This document shows positions 62,325-64,000 of a stretch of 64,000 nt of DNA, piece by piece. Position 1 is the first letter of the stretch; each line of letters opens with the position of its first letter. A model generated the notes under the pieces. It had not been told where the DNA came from. It ran no database searches and worked only from the letters and a program-made list of their open reading frames with translations. A program made the translations under genes and the position numbers. Source of the DNA: Cellulomonas wangsupingiae (GTDB taxonomy: Bacteria > Actinomycetota > Actinomycetes > Actinomycetales > Cellulomonadaceae); assembly GCF_024508275.1 (NCBI RefSeq), contig NZ_CP101989.1:3100001-3164000 (forward strand), written 5' to 3'.

Positions 62325-63791
62325 ATGGCCGACGCAGCAGCAGGGCGAGACACATCCGCGGGCCCCTCGAAGTACAAGGGCAAGGCCGTCGCGCTGGCGG
62401 TCGCCGCCGCCATCGGCGGCTTCCTGTTCGGGTTCGACAGCTCGGTCATCAACGGCGCCGTCGACGCCGTTCAGGGGGAGTTCGAGCTGTCGGGGGTCGT
62501 GACCGGCTTCGTCGTCGCCGTGGCACTGCTGGGCTCGGCCTTCGGCGCCTGGCTGGGCGGGCGCCTGTCGGACCGCTGGGGCCGGACCCGCGTCATGGTG
62601 CTGGGCGCCATCCTGTTCTTCGTCTCCTCGATCCTCTCGGGCTTCGCGTTCGCCGCCTGGGACCTGGCGCTGTGGCGCGTGGTGGCCGGCATCGGCATCG
62701 GCATCGCGTCCGTCATCGCGCCCGCGTACATCGCGGAGATCGCGCCGGCGTCGATGCGCGGCCGCCTCGGCTCCCTGCAGCAGCTCGCGATCACGCTCGG
62801 CATCTTCGCCGCCCTGCTGTCGGACCAGCTCCTGGCGACATCCGCGGGCAGCGCGGCGAACGAGCTGTGGTTCGGGCTCGAGGCGTGGCGGTGGATGTTC
62901 CTCGTGTGCGTGGTGCCGGCCGCCGTCTACGGCATCCTGGCGCTGCGCATCCCGGAGTCCCCGCGCTACCTCGTGTCGCAGGGACGCCGCGACGAGGCCC
63001 GTGCGGTGCTGGCCGACGTCCTGGGCGCCGACGAGGACCCCGACGAGCGCGTCGCGCAGATCGAGCAGACGATCCGCACGGACGCGGCGCTCGCCGACCA
63101 GGCGAGCCTGCGCGGCCCGGTCCTGGGGCTGCTGCCGGTGGTGTGGGTCGGCATCCTGCTGTCGGTGTTCCAGCAGTTCGTCGGGATCAACGTGATCTTC
63201 TACTACTCGACGACGCTGTGGCAGGCCGTGGGGTTCGAGGAGAGCCAGTCGTTCCTCATCTCGACGATCACGTCGGTCACGAACGTCCTGGTGACGTTCA
63301 TCGCGATCGCGCTCATCGACAAGGTGGGTCGCCGCCCGCTGCTGCTGGTCGGGTCCGCCGGCATGACCATCTCCCTCGGGACGATGGCCGTGGCGTTCAT
63401 GAACGCCACGGGGACCGGCGACGACGTGAGCCTCGAGGGCGCGTGGGGCGTCATCGCGCTGGTCGCGGCGAACGCGTTCGTCGTGTTCTTCGGGGCGACG
63501 TGGGGCCCGCTGGTGTGGGTGCTGCTGGGCGAGATGTTCCCCAACCGGATCCGCGCGGCCGCCCTGGGCGTGGCGGCGTCGGCGCAGTGGGTCGCCAACT
63601 TCCTCATCACGCTGTCGTTCCCCGAGATGCTCGACCGGTGGGGCGCGACCGTCCCGTACCTGATGTACGCCGGGTTCGCGCTCCTGTCGTTCTTCTTCGT
63701 GCTGACCAAGGTGCCGGAGACCAAGGGCGTGCAGCTGGAGGACATGGAGGGCCTGAAGGTCCACCGCCGGGGACGCGACGCGACCGCCTGA
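62325..63791 (+). CDS. Sugar porter (MFS) family transporter
   Basis: A 488-residue twelve-helix sugar symporter. Family signatures are all present: GGFLFGFDSSVINGA, GGRLSDRWGRTR, RIPESPRYLV, QQFVGINVIFYYS, DKVGRRPLLLVG and the C-terminal PETKG. ATG 62325 follows a G-rich stretch; an upstream in-frame start at 62199 lacks conserved sequence. The specific sugar is unknown. Confidence 0.94.
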   Translation: MADAAAGRDTSAGPSKYKGKAVALAVAAAIGGFLFGFDSSVINGAVDAVQGEFELSGVVTGFVVAVALLGSAFGAWLGGRLSDRWGRTRVMVLGAILFFVSSILSGFAFAAWDLALWRVVAGIGIGIASVIAPAYIAEIAPASMRGRLGSLQQLAITLGIFAALLSDQLLATSAGSAANELWFGLEAWRWMFLVCVVPAAVYGILALRIPESPRYLVSQGRRDEARAVLADVLGADEDPDERVAQIEQTIRTDAALADQASLRGPVLGLLPVVWVGILLSVFQQFVGINVIFYYSTTLWQAVGFEESQSFLISTITSVTNVLVTFIAIALIDKVGRRPLLLVGSAGMTISLGTMAVAFMNATGTGDDVSLEGAWGVIALVAANAFVVFFGATWGPLVWVLLGEMFPNRIRAAALGVAASAQWVANFLITLSFPEMLDRWGATVPYLMYAGFALLSFFFVLTKVPETKGVQLEDMEGLKVHRRGRDATA

Positions 63792-63810
63792 CGCAGGACA
63801 CGCAAACCTG

Positions 63811-63851
63811 TTGCCTCAGGTAACGATCGGACGTAGGGTTGCCTGAAGCAA
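63811..63851 (+). promoter_or_regulatory. Promoter with two DtxR/MntR-like boxes
   Basis: TTGCCTCAGGTAA (63811-63823) and TTGCCTGAAGCAA (63839-63851) each match the dyad TTGCCTNAGGCAA at 12 of 13 positions. TTGCCT (-35) and TAGGGT (-10, 63834-63839) are 17 bp apart, so one box covers the -35 and the other the -10 and start. This is the layout of metal-dependent repression. Confidence 0.55.
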
Positions 63852-63947
63852 CCGTCACGAAGGGCCTCGGGCCGCGGGACGTCCTGCCCCGACCGCCGAC
63901 GACGCACGGTCACCACCACCCCGCGCCCGGAAGCGAGCACCCCTCCG

Positions 63948-64000
63948 TTGAGCCTGACCCGCACACCCGTCGACGGCCCCGCCGCCGGCCCCACCAGCAC
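63948..64000 (+). CDS. Start of a gene running off the window
   Basis: A TTG-initiated frame (MSLTRTPVDGPAAGP...) that stays open to the window edge about 100 bp after the metal-box promoter. Only about 17 codons are seen, Pro/Ala rich, with no domain. The start codon is uncertain. A metal-related function is inferred only from the promoter. Confidence 0.3.
   Translation, partial: MSLTRTPVDGPAAGPTS

Overview
The window is about 64 kb of very GC-rich DNA with dense, mostly overlapping (ATGA/GTGA) gene junctions, many GTG starts and long spurious open frames on the opposite strand. Mycothiol synthase, an actinobacterial Flp-pilus locus, SigE-family ECF sigma factors and a secreted GH5 mannanase with a CBM2 module point to a Cellulomonas-like actinobacterium (inference from gene content, not from a search). 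No tRNA, rRNA, CRISPR array, phage or insertion sequence was recognised.

Layout. 1-5.1 kb: 5' part of a membrane pyrophosphatase, a STAS anti-anti-sigma protein, and two consecutive sigma factor/membrane partner cassettes with matching CAAC-N17-CGTC promoters. 5.1-7.7 kb: anaerobic ribonucleotide reductase nrdD-nrdG behind an NrdR box. 7.9-10.3 kb: 5-oxoprolinase pxpA and fused pxpB-pxpC, divergent from a DEAD-box helicase; the region between carries tandem repeats. 13.2-17.8 kb: Flp/Tad pilus operon (ssd-cpaF-tadB-tadC-pilin-tadE-tadE-like). 18-38.6 kb: a large purine-degradation locus: acetamidase, AtzH-amidase fusion, uraD, uraH, uricase, allB, pucG, allC, an RpiR regulator, xanthine dehydrogenase subunits, xdhC, guanine deaminase, a four-gene ABC importer and a mocA-like gene. 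Four dyads of the form GAAAY-N4-GTTTC mark its promoters. 38.7-42.6 kb: HAD phosphatase, degenerate Fic-like protein, NUDIX hydrolase, malic enzyme. 42.7-46.4 kb: an lplABC-type oligosaccharide importer without its own ATPase. 46.8-50.8 kb: formate/nitrite-type channel, a membrane protein, acetyl-CoA synthetase. 51-52.4 kb: mannanase behind two LacI-like dyads. 52.6-55.2 kb: an AbiEi/DUF559-like protein and a flavin monooxygenase converging on an array of eight identical palindromes. 55.3-61.3 kb: mshD-ppk1-mutT1 facing pit-DUF47, linking polyphosphate and phosphate uptake. 61.5-64 kb: an unrecognised protein, a sugar transporter, and a metal-regulator-like promoter whose gene runs off the window.

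How it works together. The purine locus can take guanine/hypoxanthine/xanthine through urate, 5-hydroxyisourate, OHCU, allantoin and allantoate to ureidoglycine, ammonia and transamination products, with maturation factors (XdhC, MocA-like) for the molybdenum enzyme and a dedicated importer. The most unusual non-coding structure is the 53.5-53.8 kb array: palindromes alternating at about 31 and 50 bp in an 81-bp higher-order period between two convergent genes.
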